A stretch of 64,000 nt of DNA from CAYNXB01 sp964401045 (GCA_964401045.1 CAYNXB010000007.1:1-64000), one strand, 5' to 3'. Positions 33,992 through 46,151 are shown, counted from the first letter of the stretch. The notes: a model not told the origin generated them from the sequence alone. Numbers and translations are program-made.

Positions 33992-34963
33992 ATGAACATT
34001 GTCGAGCTTCTGCTGATCGGCATGGGCCTGATGGCGGTGATGGCGCTCGGCTATCTCGCGTTCGCCGGCCCATCCGCCACCAAGGAAGGTGCGCGGCGGC
34101 TGCAGACTGTGCGCTTCCGCCATTCCGAGAGCACGTCCGACAAGGTCGAAGGCCAGCTCAAGAAGGCGATCGCGGCGCGCAAGCCGAAGATGCACAAGAT
34201 TGCGGGCTCGAGCTCGCGTGTCGAGGCGCTGCAAGTGCGCCTGACGCGCACCGGCAAGAACTGGACCCTGTCGCAGTATCTCTACACCTCGCTCGGCCTT
34301 GCGATCGGGGTGATGGTGCTGGTGTACTTGCGCAGCGGAGCGGCACTGCTGTCGATCGGCATGGGCGTGCTGGTCGGCGCTGGCATTCCGCACATGGTGG
34401 TGAACTCCTCCATCAAGCGCCGGATCAACCGCTTTACCGCCAAGTTTCCCGATGCGATCGAGCTGCTCGTGCGCGGCCTGCGCTCCGGCCTGCCGGTGAC
34501 CGAGACGCTCTCCGTCGTGGCCCAGGAAGTGCCCGGCCCGGTGGGCGAGGAATTCAAGGCGGTGGTCGACCGCATCAAGGTCGGCCGCACGATGGAGGAA
34601 GCGCTCCAGGAAACGGCGGACCGGCTCGGCACACCCGAGTTCCAGTTCTTCGTCATCACCCTGGCGATCCAGCGCGAGACCGGCGGCAACCTCGCCGAGA
34701 CGCTGTCGAACCTGGCCGACGTGCTGCGCAAGCGCGCCCAGATGAAGCTCAAGATCCGCGCGATGAGCTCGGAATCGAAAGCCTCGGCCTATATCGTCGG
34801 CGCCCTGCCGTTCCTCGTGTTCGGCATGATCTGGTGGATCAACCCGAACTATATCGGCGGCTTCTTCACTGACGACCGGCTTATCGTCACCGGCCTCGGC
34901 GGCCTGGTGTGGATGGGCATCGGCGCCTTCATCATGGCCAAGATGGTCAGCTTCGAAATCTGA
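33992..34963 (+). CDS. tadB: Tad pilus inner-membrane platform protein TadB
   Basis: 323 residues from the ATG at 33992 (an earlier in-frame start at 33971 is less likely). T2SS-F domain: KFPDAIELLVRGLRSGLPVTETL, then GGNLAETLSNLADVLRKR near the middle, with membrane helices at the N-terminus (VELLLIGMGLMAVMALGYL), centre and C-terminus. It would anchor the CpaF motor, which is not found here. Confidence 0.94.
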   Translation: MNIVELLLIGMGLMAVMALGYLAFAGPSATKEGARRLQTVRFRHSESTSDKVEGQLKKAIAARKPKMHKIAGSSSRVEALQVRLTRTGKNWTLSQYLYTSLGLAIGVMVLVYLRSGAALLSIGMGVLVGAGIPHMVVNSSIKRRINRFTAKFPDAIELLVRGLRSGLPVTETLSVVAQEVPGPVGEEFKAVVDRIKVGRTMEEALQETADRLGTPEFQFFVITLAIQRETGGNLAETLSNLADVLRKRAQMKLKIRAMSSESKASAYIVGALPFLVFGMIWWINPNYIGGFFTDDRLIVTGLGGLVWMGIGAFIMAKMVSFEI

Positions 34964-34981
34964 GTTGGGACACAGGCAGCC

Positions 34982-35995
34982 ATGATCAACACCCCGCCCG
35001 GACCCACTCTGCTCGGCTTCGACGTGATGATGGTCGGCACGCTCCTCGCGGGCGTCGCCGCCATGGCGATGATGTACGCCGTCTACACCGCGCTCACCGT
35101 GCGCGATCCGATGGTCAAGCGCGTCAAGGCGCTCAACGCGCGGCGCGAGGAGCTCAAAGCCGGGATCGTCACCTCGACCGCGCGCAAACGCCAGAGCCTC
35201 ATCCGCAAGAGCGAGACGACCGACAGGATGAGGGGCACGCTGGAAGGCCTCAAGGTCCTCCAAGACAGCCAGCTCAAGCAGGCCCAGCAGAAGCTGGCGC
35301 AGGCCGGCTACCGCAACAAGGAATGGGCGGTCGCGGTGATCTTCGCCCGCATGATCCTGCCGATCGTGCTCGGCTCGCTCGGCCTGTTCCTGTTCTATTT
35401 CAGCGATACCTTCCCCGATTGGGGCAGCTTCAAGCGCCTGATGGGCTTCGCGGTGATGCTGATCGCCGGCTACAAGGGCCCGGATATCTTCATCGCGAAC
35501 AAGGTCTCCAAGCGCACCGCGGCGATCCGCAAGGGCTTGCCCGATGCGCTCGACCTGCTGGTGATCTGCGCCGAAGCCGGCCTCACAGTCGATGCGGCGT
35601 TCAACCGTGTCGCCAAGGAGCTCGGCCGCGCCTACCCGGAGCTGGGTGACGAGTTCGCCCTTACGTCGATCGAGCTGTCGTTCCTGACCGAGCGCCGGCA
35701 GGCGTTCGAGAACCTCGCCTATCGCGTGAATCTCGATTCGGTGCGCGGCGTGGTCACGACCATGCTCCAGACCGAACGGTACGGCACCCCGCTGGCGTCC
35801 GCATTGCGCGTGCTGTCGGCGGAATTCCGCAACGAGCGCATGATGCGCGCGGAAGAAAAGGCAGCCCGCCTACCGGCGATCATGACCGTGCCGCTGATCC
35901 TGTTCATCCTGCCGGTGCTGTTCATCGTCATCCTCGGCCCGGCGGCGTGTTCGATCAGCGACGCCTTCGCGGCCAAGCCGGGACAAACCCAGTAA
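34982..35995 (+). CDS. tadC: Tad pilus inner-membrane platform protein TadC
   Basis: 337 residues, second T2SS-F domain protein. RKGLPDALDLLVICAEAGLTVDAAFNRVA is the signature; terminal helix LILFILPVLFIVILGPA. It forms the platform with TadB. It ends just before a long hairpin. The usual followers (tadD, TadE/G pseudopilins) are absent from the next 10 kb. Confidence 0.94.
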   Translation: MINTPPGPTLLGFDVMMVGTLLAGVAAMAMMYAVYTALTVRDPMVKRVKALNARREELKAGIVTSTARKRQSLIRKSETTDRMRGTLEGLKVLQDSQLKQAQQKLAQAGYRNKEWAVAVIFARMILPIVLGSLGLFLFYFSDTFPDWGSFKRLMGFAVMLIAGYKGPDIFIANKVSKRTAAIRKGLPDALDLLVICAEAGLTVDAAFNRVAKELGRAYPELGDEFALTSIELSFLTERRQAFENLAYRVNLDSVRGVVTTMLQTERYGTPLASALRVLSAEFRNERMMRAEEKAARLPAIMTVPLILFILPVLFIVILGPAACSISDAFAAKPGQTQ

Positions 35996-35997
35996 GA

Positions 35998-36035
35998 CCC
36001 TTCGTCATCCCCGCGCAGGCGGGAATGACGAAGGG
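35998..36035. repeat. Long palindromic hairpin, probable bidirectional terminator
   Basis: A 17-bp stem with one mismatch (arms 35998-36014 and 36019-36035) closes a GCAG loop. Arms contain CGTCATCCCCGC and its inverse. It lies between the convergent tadC and MarR genes and resembles a dispersed intergenic element class seen in many proteobacteria. Confidence 0.8.
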
Positions 36036-36040
36036 TTGCT

Positions 36041-36514
36041 TCAGACGATGCTGCCGTAATCGATGCCCTCGGCGTTGAGGTCGGCAGCTTCGGCCCTGAT
36101 GCGCGTCAGCAGGGTGCGGAAGGCGGCCAGCTCTTCATCGGTGAAGGTGGCGAACAGCCGCCGCTCCATCTCCAGCGCTAGCGGCATGATCACGCCGTGC
36201 ATCGCCCGGCCCGCATCCGTCAGGTCGAGCAGGTGCGACCGGCCGTCCTCGGTATTGGGCTGGCGCGCGGCGAGGCCGCGCTTCTCCAGTTCCTTGCAAG
36301 CGCGGTTGACCGCGACTTTGTCCATGATCGTCAGCCGGGTGAGCTGGCGCTGGGTCAACGCGCCGGAATCGCCGAGCACCGCCATCACCCGCCATTCGGG
36401 CACGTTGAGTCCGAAGCGGCTGCGATATTCCTCCGCGATCCGCACGCTCACCGTATTGGCGGTGATCGACATCAGGTAGGGCAGGAACTGACCGAGGCGC
36501 GTCGTGTGGGGCAT
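36041..36514 (-). CDS. MarR-family transcriptional regulator
   Basis: 157 residues, winged-helix dimer. PEWRVMAVLGDSGALTQRQLTRLTIMDKVAVNRACKELEKRGL is the MarR DNA-binding domain; NTEDGRSHLLDLTDAGR is the wing with the conserved Asp-x-Arg. A Met at 36514 gives a normal N-terminal helix. It lies next to mtnP (38 bases apart), which does not reveal its target. Confidence 0.92.
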   Translation of the reverse strand: MPHTTRLGQFLPYLMSITANTVSVRIAEEYRSRFGLNVPEWRVMAVLGDSGALTQRQLTRLTIMDKVAVNRACKELEKRGLAARQPNTEDGRSHLLDLTDAGRAMHGVIMPLALEMERRLFATFTDEELAAFRTLLTRIRAEAADLNAEGIDYGSIV

Positions 36515-36552
36515 TGCGCCGCGAACTTATCGCAAAGTGTTGGTCGATGCGC

Positions 36553-37452
36553 CTACTTTTGCTTGGTCTCCGTTTCGCCGTCATTTTGCAGCAATCGACC
36601 CGCGACCGCGTCGAGCCGCGCCGCGCGGGCGCGGTCCCACTGTTCGCGCGGGGTAACGATCGCGTGGTCGAGCGCACGGTCGATCGGACTGGCCGTGCGC
36701 CGCTTGGGCAGCACCGCGGCGAGCTTCGCCAGCGCGTCCTGCGCCAGCGCCGCGTTGGCGCGCATCACCGCGAGCACGGCGTCCACCTCGACCCCGCCCT
36801 CGCCTTCGCGCCAGGCATCGTAATCGGTGACCATGCCGAGCAGCGCGTAAGGCAGCTCCGCTTCGCGCGCGAGGCGCGCCTCGGGCATTGCCGTCATGCC
36901 GATAACATCGGCGCCCCAGGCCCGGAACATGCGGCTCTCGGCGCGGGTCGAGAACTGCGGGCCTTCGATGGCGACGTAGCAGCCGCCGCGATGCACGGTG
37001 GCGCCCGCCGCCTCCGCTGCGTCGGCGGCGAGTTTGGCGAGGCGCCGGCACACGGGATCGGCGAGGCCGACATGCGCCACCAGTCCCTCGCCGAAGAAGC
37101 TGCGCTCACGCGCCAGGGTCCGGTCGATGAACTGGTCGACCGCGACGAACTGGCCCGGCGCCAGCTCCTCGCGCAGCGAGCCGATCGCCGACAGCGCGAG
37201 AACGTCGGTCGCTCCGCAGCGCTTCAGCACGTCGATATTGGCGCGGTAATTGACGGCCGAGGGCGGGAGGCGATGGCCGGCGCCATGACGGGCGATGAAC
37301 GTGAAGCGCACGCCCCCGACAAGCCCGGTCGTGACCGGTCCGGACGGATCGCCGAACGCGCTGGCGACGCGGATTTCCTGCGCCTCGTCGAGCCCGGCGA
37401 CAGCTTCCAGGCCCGAGCCGCCGATGACTCCGATGTGCCAGCCGCCAGCCAT
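36553..37452 (-). CDS. mtnP: S-methyl-5'-thioadenosine phosphorylase
   Basis: Phosphorolysis of methylthioadenosine in methionine salvage. 299 residues from the ATG at 37452. HIGVIGGSGLEAV, FIARHGAGHRLPPSAVNYRANI, and CYVAIEGPQFSTRAESRMFRAWGADVIGMT are characteristic PNP/MTAP motifs; VTDYDAW supplies the Asp near the purine site. A longer reading frame upstream belongs to the antisense of the SDR gene and is not used. It starts eight bases after the SDR stop, so they are co-transcribed. Confidence 0.94.
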   Translation of the reverse strand: MAGGWHIGVIGGSGLEAVAGLDEAQEIRVASAFGDPSGPVTTGLVGGVRFTFIARHGAGHRLPPSAVNYRANIDVLKRCGATDVLALSAIGSLREELAPGQFVAVDQFIDRTLARERSFFGEGLVAHVGLADPVCRRLAKLAADAAEAAGATVHRGGCYVAIEGPQFSTRAESRMFRAWGADVIGMTAMPEARLAREAELPYALLGMVTDYDAWREGEGGVEVDAVLAVMRANAALAQDALAKLAAVLPKRRTASPIDRALDHAIVTPREQWDRARAARLDAVAGRLLQNDGETETKQK

Positions 37453-37460
37453 TGCCGGTC

Positions 37461-38243
37461 TTATCGCGGGGCCATCCGGATGGCGCCGTCGAGCCGCACG
37501 TGCTCGCCGTTGAAATAGCCGTTCTCGACCATCGCCAGCACCAGCGCGGCATATTCCGCCGGATCGCCAAGCCGCTTGGGGAACGGCACCTGCAGCGCGA
37601 GCGATTCCTGCGCCTTCTCCGGCAGTCCGGCGAGCAGCGGGGTCTTGAAGATGCCCGGCAGGATTGAATTGACGCGGATGCCCTCGCTCATCAGGTCGCG
37701 CGCGACCGGCAGCGTCATCGCCACGATCGCGCCCTTGGAGGCGGCATAGGCGACCTGGCCGATCTGCCCATCCTCGGCCGCGACCGAGGCAGTGCTGACG
37801 ATCACCCCGCGCTCCCCGTCCTGCAACGGTTCGGCGGTCATCATCCCGGCGGCGGCCTTGGCCATGCACAGGAAGCTGCCGACGGTGTTGACCATCAGCG
37901 TCTTGACGAACTGGTCGAGCGGCAGGTGGCTGATCTCGCCGGTTTCCTTGTCGCGGCGGGTGATCTTGCCGACGGTGCCGATGCCCGCGCAATTGACCAG
38001 GATGCGCTCCTGCCCGTGCGCCGCGCGCGCGTTGACGAACCCGGCGTCGACCGAAGCTTCGTCCGAGACATTGACCTTGCAATAGGCGCCGCCGATCTCG
38101 CCGGCGACCTGCTGCCCGCGCTCCTCGTTCAGGTCGAACAGCGCGACTTTCACGCCCTTCGCAGCCAGCGCACGGGCTGTCGCCTCGCCGAGCCCAGAGG
38201 CGCCCCCAGTGACCACGGCGGAAATGGAATTGTCGAGTTTCAC
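37461..38243 (-). CDS. Short-chain dehydrogenase (3-hydroxyacyl-CoA dehydrogenase type II-like)
   Basis: 260 residues, classical SDR. Coenzyme loop VTGGASGLGEATAR (residues 11-24), NCAGIG, and catalytic Tyr-Lys in QVAYAASKGAI. The ERGVIVSTASVAAEDGQIGQ segment with its insertion resembles type-2 3-hydroxyacyl-CoA/HSD10 dehydrogenases involved in fatty acid or isoleucine breakdown. The start is GTG with GAGGT six bases upstream. Substrate is inferred, not shown. Confidence 0.88.
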   Translation of the reverse strand: MKLDNSISAVVTGGASGLGEATARALAAKGVKVALFDLNEERGQQVAGEIGGAYCKVNVSDEASVDAGFVNARAAHGQERILVNCAGIGTVGKITRRDKETGEISHLPLDQFVKTLMVNTVGSFLCMAKAAAGMMTAEPLQDGERGVIVSTASVAAEDGQIGQVAYAASKGAIVAMTLPVARDLMSEGIRVNSILPGIFKTPLLAGLPEKAQESLALQVPFPKRLGDPAEYAALVLAMVENGYFNGEHVRLDGAIRMAPR

Positions 38244-38566
38244 AGCGCTACCTCGATTGCTGAGTCCGGATGCCCCGCGCGCTTAGCCACTCCGCCCGGC
38301 GGACGCCAGCGCAACCGGCGTGGCGTGGACGCCCCTCGATCCGGGTCGGCATCGATTCCGTGCCAGAGAAGATGCATCCGGTTGCACCTGTAACCACTAC
38401 CGCGATTCCACGCATTTCGCCGGTATCGAGTCAGCAGTTGATCGAATATCTCCTACCTTGGACGAAACCGGCTTGAGCAAACGGCGTTCGCTTGACTTCG
38501 GGCGGACGAGTCATGCGGGAAAACAGCAGGCTCAGCCGATAAGTCGGCCAGAGTTTGGAGGTCATT
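38244..38566. other. 323-base divergent promoter region
   Basis: Lies between the SDR gene and the TonB receptor, so it should contain promoters for both. I see no repeat, hairpin terminator or recognised operator. A strong GGAGG at 38557-38561 serves the receptor start. Confidence 0.5.
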
Positions 38567-41500
38567 ATGAGGGTTCTCACGCTTTATGCTGGCGTCGCAT
38601 CCGCTGCGCTTGGTCTTTCGTTGCTGACGCAGCCGGCGCTTGCCCAGGACGTTGCCTGCACCGGCGCGGAATGCCCGCCGCCCGACGGGATCGTCTCGTC
38701 GGACGGCACCCCGGTGGAAGGCGAGGCGATCGTGGTCACCGGCTCGCGCATCGCCCGGCCCGATTTCCGCACCCCGAACCCGGTGATGAGCATTGGCGCG
38801 CAGGCGCTCGAGGAATCGGGCACGACCAACCTCACCGACTTCCTGACCGGCTATCCGGCGCTTGTCGGTTCCTCGACCAGGGGCGACAACTCCGGCGACA
38901 GCGCGGGGATCGGCGCCACCGGCCTCAACCTGCTCAACCTGCGCAACCTCGGCGTTTCGCGCACGCTGGTTCTGGTCGACGGGCGCCGCCATGTCGCGGG
39001 CGTTCCGGGCGACCAGGCGGTCGACATCAACACCATCCCCAACGAGCTGGTCGATCGCATCGAAGTCCTGACCGGCGGCGTTTCGGCGATCTACGGTGCC
39101 GACGCTGTCACCGGCGTTGTCAACTTCGTGATGAAGACCGATTTCGAAGGCCTCTCCGCCGACGCGCAGTTCGGCACTTCGGAGCACGGCGACGCCAACC
39201 AGTATTACGCCGCGATCACCGCCGGCACCAACTTCGACGGCGGACGCGGCAACATCGCGGTCGCCTACAACTACGGACGCGAAACGCGCCTGGAGACGCG
39301 CGATCGCGACTATCTCAGCGGCACCAAGCTGGCCGGCTTCTACCGCAACCCGGACGATCCGGAGAACTTCGACAGCTCGCTCGGGCCGGACAACGGCATT
39401 CCCGACTTCGTTCCGTTGCGGGACATCCGTTATTTCGACACCGCGCGGCAAGGCGGCATAGACCTCGATTTCGACGGCTTCCCCGATGTGTTCGTCAACG
39501 GATCCGGCGCCGTGACGCCCTACGATCCGGGCACTTTCGTGCCGGACTTCTTCCAGCAGGGCGGCAGCGGCACGCCAGTATCCGATTATGGCAACGACCT
39601 GATCCCCGAGGTCGAGCGCCACGTGGTCAATCTCCTGACGCACTACGACTTCTCGCCCGGTCTGACGCTGTTTGGCGAAGCGAAGTACGCCAACGTGAGG
39701 TCATTCTCGCTGTCGCAGCCGACGTTCGACTATTACCTCTTTGTCGAGCCGGACAACGCGTTCATCCCGGCCGAGCTGCAGGACACCATCACCGCGAACG
39801 AAGGCGCACTGCTCAACCGCGACGATTTCGACTTCGGCCAGCGCGGCGAGGATATCAGCCGGGAGACGATCCGCACGGTGATCGGCGCACGCGGCGACCT
39901 GAGCGACAATCTCAAGTACGAAGTATCCTACGTGTTCGGCCAGACCAAGGTGGTCAACCGGTACGTCAACGACATCTATGACGACCGCTTCTATGCCGCC
40001 TTCGATGCGGTGGACGAAGGCGCGTTTCGGACCGGCACGCCCAACGGCAACATCGTGTGCCGCGCCAGCCTCGACCCCGACTGGTTCCCCAACCAGCCGT
40101 TCGTGACCCAGTACAGCGATCCGCCGATCCGGGGGCTGTTCGCACCGACAACCTTCTCTCCTTCAGCTTGCGTGCCGCTCAACCTGTTCGGTGACGGCGC
40201 GCCGTCGCAGCAGGCGCTGGATTTCATCCGCACCGACGTGACCGATCATTCGAAGATCACCCAGCACGTGGTGACTGCGATGCTCACCGGTGACACCGGC
40301 TCGTTCGAGCTGCCGGGTGGGCCGATCGGTTTCGCGATCGGCGCGGAATACCGCAAGGAGAAGAGCAGCTACATCTCCGATCCGATCGCGCGGCAGGGCC
40401 TGACCTCGACCAACGCGATCAACCCGACCCAGGCCAGCTTCGACGTCAAGGAAGCCTTCGCCGAGGTGCGCCTGCCGATCCTCGACGGCGCGCCGCTGGC
40501 CGAGCGGCTCGAAGTCTCGGGCGCGGCACGTTTCTCCGATTATTCGACCATCGGCTCGACCACGACATGGAAGGTCGATGCCGCCTGGGCGCCGATCCGC
40601 GACATCACCTTTACCGGCTCCTATTCGCAGGCGGTGCGCGCGCCGAACATCGGCGAGCTGTTCGACGGCGGCGGCGAGACTTTCGAGTTCATCACCGATC
40701 CGTGCATCGAGTCCGAAATCCAGAACGGCACCGAGTTCCGTGCGGCCAACTGCGCGGCGCTGTTGAGCGGGCTCGGCGTGGCCGATCCGGCGAACTTCAC
40801 CGATCCGCGCTCGACCAACATCCTCGGCTTCCAGGGCGGCAATCCCGACTTGCGCGAGGAAACCGCCAAGACCTGGACCGTCGGCACGATCGTGCAGCCC
40901 AGCGCCCTGCCGGGCCTGTCGCTGCGCGCCGACTGGTACGACATCAAGATCAAGAACGCGGTCAACTACGTGACCCCCGAAGAGGCGGCGCAGCTGTGCG
41001 TCGACCAGGCGACCCTCGACAATCCATTCTGCGGCCTGATCGACCGTTCCTCGACGCCGGGCACCGAGGGCCTGATCGTAGACTTCACGATCATTCCGCA
41101 GAACGTGGCGCAGTTCCGCACCGCGGGCCTCGACCTGAACCTGAGCTACGCCCTGCGCACGGAGAAGGCGGGAACGTTCACCCTGCAGGTGATCGGCAAC
41201 TACCTCGACCGGCTCGAGTTCATCGGCACGCCAGGCGCGCCAGTGACCGACTCCCGCGGCGAAACCTTCGCGCCGAAGTACCAGGCCACGCTCGACCTTT
41301 CGTGGGCCAAGGGGCCGGTCAAGCTGAACTACGGCCTCTCGTGGTTCGACAAGACCAGCCGCTTTGGCAACCAGGAGACCGCGGGCAACCCCGACATCAC
41401 CGATCCCAAGTACCTGTTCTACAAGGAGCGCTGGCAGCACGATTTCTACGCCAGCGTCGATGTGCTCGACGAGCTGACGCTCTACGGCGGGGTGAACAAC

Positions 41501-41614
41501 TTCACCAACGAAAAGCCGGCACTCGGATCGTTCAGCTATCCGAACGATGCGGTCGGCCGGTTCTTTTACGCCGGCCTGAAGATGCGGTTCGACAAGCTGC
41601 CGTTCGTAGGCTGA
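38567..41614 (+). CDS. TonB-dependent outer-membrane receptor
   Basis: 1015 residues from the ATG at 38567. A signal peptide (ending QPALAQ) is followed by EGEAIVVTGSRIARPDF at the start of the plug domain, where the TonB-box-like segment lies. The plug contains RNLGVSRTLVLVDGRR and IEVLTGGVSAIYGADAV; the long barrel ends RFFYAGLKMRFDKLPFVG. Energy-coupled import of a large or scarce nutrient. The ligand is unknown: no siderophore, B12 or glycan genes adjoin. This long oar-free form is abundant in sphingomonads. Confidence 0.93.
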   Translation: MRVLTLYAGVASAALGLSLLTQPALAQDVACTGAECPPPDGIVSSDGTPVEGEAIVVTGSRIARPDFRTPNPVMSIGAQALEESGTTNLTDFLTGYPALVGSSTRGDNSGDSAGIGATGLNLLNLRNLGVSRTLVLVDGRRHVAGVPGDQAVDINTIPNELVDRIEVLTGGVSAIYGADAVTGVVNFVMKTDFEGLSADAQFGTSEHGDANQYYAAITAGTNFDGGRGNIAVAYNYGRETRLETRDRDYLSGTKLAGFYRNPDDPENFDSSLGPDNGIPDFVPLRDIRYFDTARQGGIDLDFDGFPDVFVNGSGAVTPYDPGTFVPDFFQQGGSGTPVSDYGNDLIPEVERHVVNLLTHYDFSPGLTLFGEAKYANVRSFSLSQPTFDYYLFVEPDNAFIPAELQDTITANEGALLNRDDFDFGQRGEDISRETIRTVIGARGDLSDNLKYEVSYVFGQTKVVNRYVNDIYDDRFYAAFDAVDEGAFRTGTPNGNIVCRASLDPDWFPNQPFVTQYSDPPIRGLFAPTTFSPSACVPLNLFGDGAPSQQALDFIRTDVTDHSKITQHVVTAMLTGDTGSFELPGGPIGFAIGAEYRKEKSSYISDPIARQGLTSTNAINPTQASFDVKEAFAEVRLPILDGAPLAERLEVSGAARFSDYSTIGSTTTWKVDAAWAPIRDITFTGSYSQAVRAPNIGELFDGGGETFEFITDPCIESEIQNGTEFRAANCAALLSGLGVADPANFTDPRSTNILGFQGGNPDLREETAKTWTVGTIVQPSALPGLSLRADWYDIKIKNAVNYVTPEEAAQLCVDQATLDNPFCGLIDRSSTPGTEGLIVDFTIIPQNVAQFRTAGLDLNLSYALRTEKAGTFTLQVIGNYLDRLEFIGTPGAPVTDSRGETFAPKYQATLDLSWAKGPVKLNYGLSWFDKTSRFGNQETAGNPDITDPKYLFYKERWQHDFYASVDVLDELTLYGGVNNFTNEKPALGSFSYPNDAVGRFFYAGLKMRFDKLPFVG

Positions 41615-41618
41615 TCGA

Positions 41619-43400
41619 TTATCCGCGCGATCGGTTGCGTTCCCCGTCGAGGACCACCTCACGCGAACGCAGCAGGTCGCGGCGGGCGATGATCCCGACG
41701 AGGCGCCCGTCCGCCGGATCGACCACGCATACCCGGCCGCAGCCTTCGGCGATCATGAGGTTCGCGACGACGTCCGACGGGGTGCCGGGCGTCGCCAGCG
41801 GTAGTGAGGAATCCGACAACGTCTCACCCAGCGTATCGGCATTCGCCGCCTGATCCTGGCGCCAGCGCAGCGCGTCGGAGCGCGACGCGAGCGCGACCGG
41901 GCGGCCCGCCGCATCGATCACCGGATAGCTGCGGTGGCTCGCTTCGCGCTCGAAGAACAGCAGCGCCTCGGCCACCGGCAGGTCGGCCGGTAGCGTGGCG
42001 GGGTCCCTGGTCATTACCGCGCCGGCAAGGGTCAGCGCGAGCGGATCGACCGCGAATTCCTGGCTGACGTGCCGCCCGCGGCGCGAGATCTTCTCGGTCA
42101 GGATCGAACGACGCAGCAACAACACCGCGATGGCGAAAGCGACGCCCGATCCGGCGATCGCCTCTGGCAAGGCGGTGAACTGCCCCGTCAGCTCGGCGAC
42201 GAACAGCGCCGAAGTCAGCGGCGCGCGCATCGCCGCGCTCATCATTCCGCACATGCCGATCATCGCCCACGCGCCGCTGCCGCCGGGCAGCCACTGGCCG
42301 GCGAGCGCACCCGCCGCCCCGCCGATGATCAGCAAGGGCGCGAGGATGCCGCCCGAAGTGCCCGAACCGAGCGCCGCCAGCCACACGATGGCCTTGACCG
42401 CCAGCAGCAGCACGATCGCCTGAAGCGCCAGCGCTCCATCGAGCAGGTTCTGGATGGTGTCATACCCGGCCCCAAGCACGCGCGGCTCCACCAGTCCGCC
42501 GAGGCCGACGAACACCGCACCGATCGCGGGCCACCACATCCAGTGGATCGGCAGGCGGTGGAACCCGTCCTCGATCAGGTACAGCGCCTTCGACACCGCG
42601 CAGGCGAGCAGCCCGACGATGCCGCCCACCAGCGCCGCCGTCGCGATGCTGGCGGGCGATGCCGTCAGTTCCCACGAAACCGGAAACAGCGCGCCCTCCC
42701 CGATCAGGAACGGACGCCAGCAGAACGCCACGATCACGCTGACCACGACGGGCACGAAACTGCGCGGCTTCCATTCGAACAGCAGCACTTCGACCGCCAG
42801 CAGGATCGCGGCGAAGGGCGTGCCGAAGATTGCCGTCATGCCGGCCGCGGCGCCCGCCACCAGCAGCGTCTTGCGCTCGGCGGCGGTGAGATGGAAGCGC
42901 TGGGCGAACAGCGACCCGATCGCGCCGCCCGTCATGATGATCGGCCCCTCTGCGCCGAACGGACCGCCGCTACCGATCGAGATCGCCGAGGACAGCGGCT
43001 TGAGCAGCGCGACCTTCAGCGACAGCTTGCTCTCACCATAGAGGATCGCCTCGATCGCCTCGGGAATGCCGTGTCCGCGGATCTTGTCCGATCCGAACCG
43101 CGCCATCACCCCGATGATCAGGGCGCCGGCCACCGGGATCAGCACCGTCATCGTCCCGGCCGCAGCCGTGGCGGGCGAAACCGCCGCGAACGACAGGCGC
43201 TGAAACCACAACAGGTTGGTGACGAAACCGATGAGGTGCAGCAGCGCCCAGGCGGCAAGCGCGCCGCCGGTCCCGATCACCACCGCCATCGCCGACAGCA
43301 TTACCATCCGCATATCGGCGTTGTGGTCTGCGAGGCGCGGACGATTTTGTCCGACCGGGAACACCGGAGCGGCGGCGGCGACACTGGTAGGGCGTTTCAT
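41619..43400 (-). CDS. ClC-family chloride channel/transporter with CBS domains
   Basis: 593 residues. Ion-path motifs: GHGIPEAIEAI, GPFGAEGPIIMTGG (the gating Glu of the G-x-E-G-P motif is kept), and SGTSGGILAPLL. About 12 to 18 helical segments. Two C-terminal CBS domains (about residues 450-585: MTRDPATLPADLPVAEALLF and LPLATPGTPSDVVANLM) suggest nucleotide regulation. It converges on the TonB receptor with four bases between stops. Confidence 0.92.
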   Translation of the reverse strand: MKRPTSVAAAAPVFPVGQNRPRLADHNADMRMVMLSAMAVVIGTGGALAAWALLHLIGFVTNLLWFQRLSFAAVSPATAAAGTMTVLIPVAGALIIGVMARFGSDKIRGHGIPEAIEAILYGESKLSLKVALLKPLSSAISIGSGGPFGAEGPIIMTGGAIGSLFAQRFHLTAAERKTLLVAGAAAGMTAIFGTPFAAILLAVEVLLFEWKPRSFVPVVVSVIVAFCWRPFLIGEGALFPVSWELTASPASIATAALVGGIVGLLACAVSKALYLIEDGFHRLPIHWMWWPAIGAVFVGLGGLVEPRVLGAGYDTIQNLLDGALALQAIVLLLAVKAIVWLAALGSGTSGGILAPLLIIGGAAGALAGQWLPGGSGAWAMIGMCGMMSAAMRAPLTSALFVAELTGQFTALPEAIAGSGVAFAIAVLLLRRSILTEKISRRGRHVSQEFAVDPLALTLAGAVMTRDPATLPADLPVAEALLFFEREASHRSYPVIDAAGRPVALASRSDALRWRQDQAANADTLGETLSDSSLPLATPGTPSDVVANLMIAEGCGRVCVVDPADGRLVGIIARRDLLRSREVVLDGERNRSRG

Positions 43401-43439
43401 GGCGGCGGCCTATGGCGCGCCGCCATGCAAGGCAAGCGC

Positions 43440-46019
<2,580 letters not shown>

Positions 46020-46048
46020 GAACGCCCCTCAAAAACTTCGCACCGCCT

Positions 46049-46076
46049 AGATGGTGTAACCTATCGGCCACACAAG
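46049..46076 (-). promoter_or_regulatory. Sigma-32 (RpoH) heat-shock promoter of clpB
   Basis: On the minus strand CTTGTGT is followed after 13 bases by CACCATCT, close to the consensus CTTGAAA-N13-CCCCATNT (seven of eight fixed -10 positions if the N is ignored). It lies 30 bases before the clpB ATG, with a GAGGGG ribosome site. Location and spacing both fit. Confidence 0.75.
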
Positions 46077-46151
46077 GGCTTCCGGTACACGTGGAGCTGC
46101 GGTTTTTTTGCGCAGTGGGGCGCAAAGAGCGAGAACAAATGCCTTGGGCTT

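Noticed and set aside
33869..35263. 464-codon minus-strand frame antisense to tadB/tadC, checked as a possible cpaF
   Set aside because: No Walker A or other secretion-ATPase motif; it opposes two well-formed platform genes.
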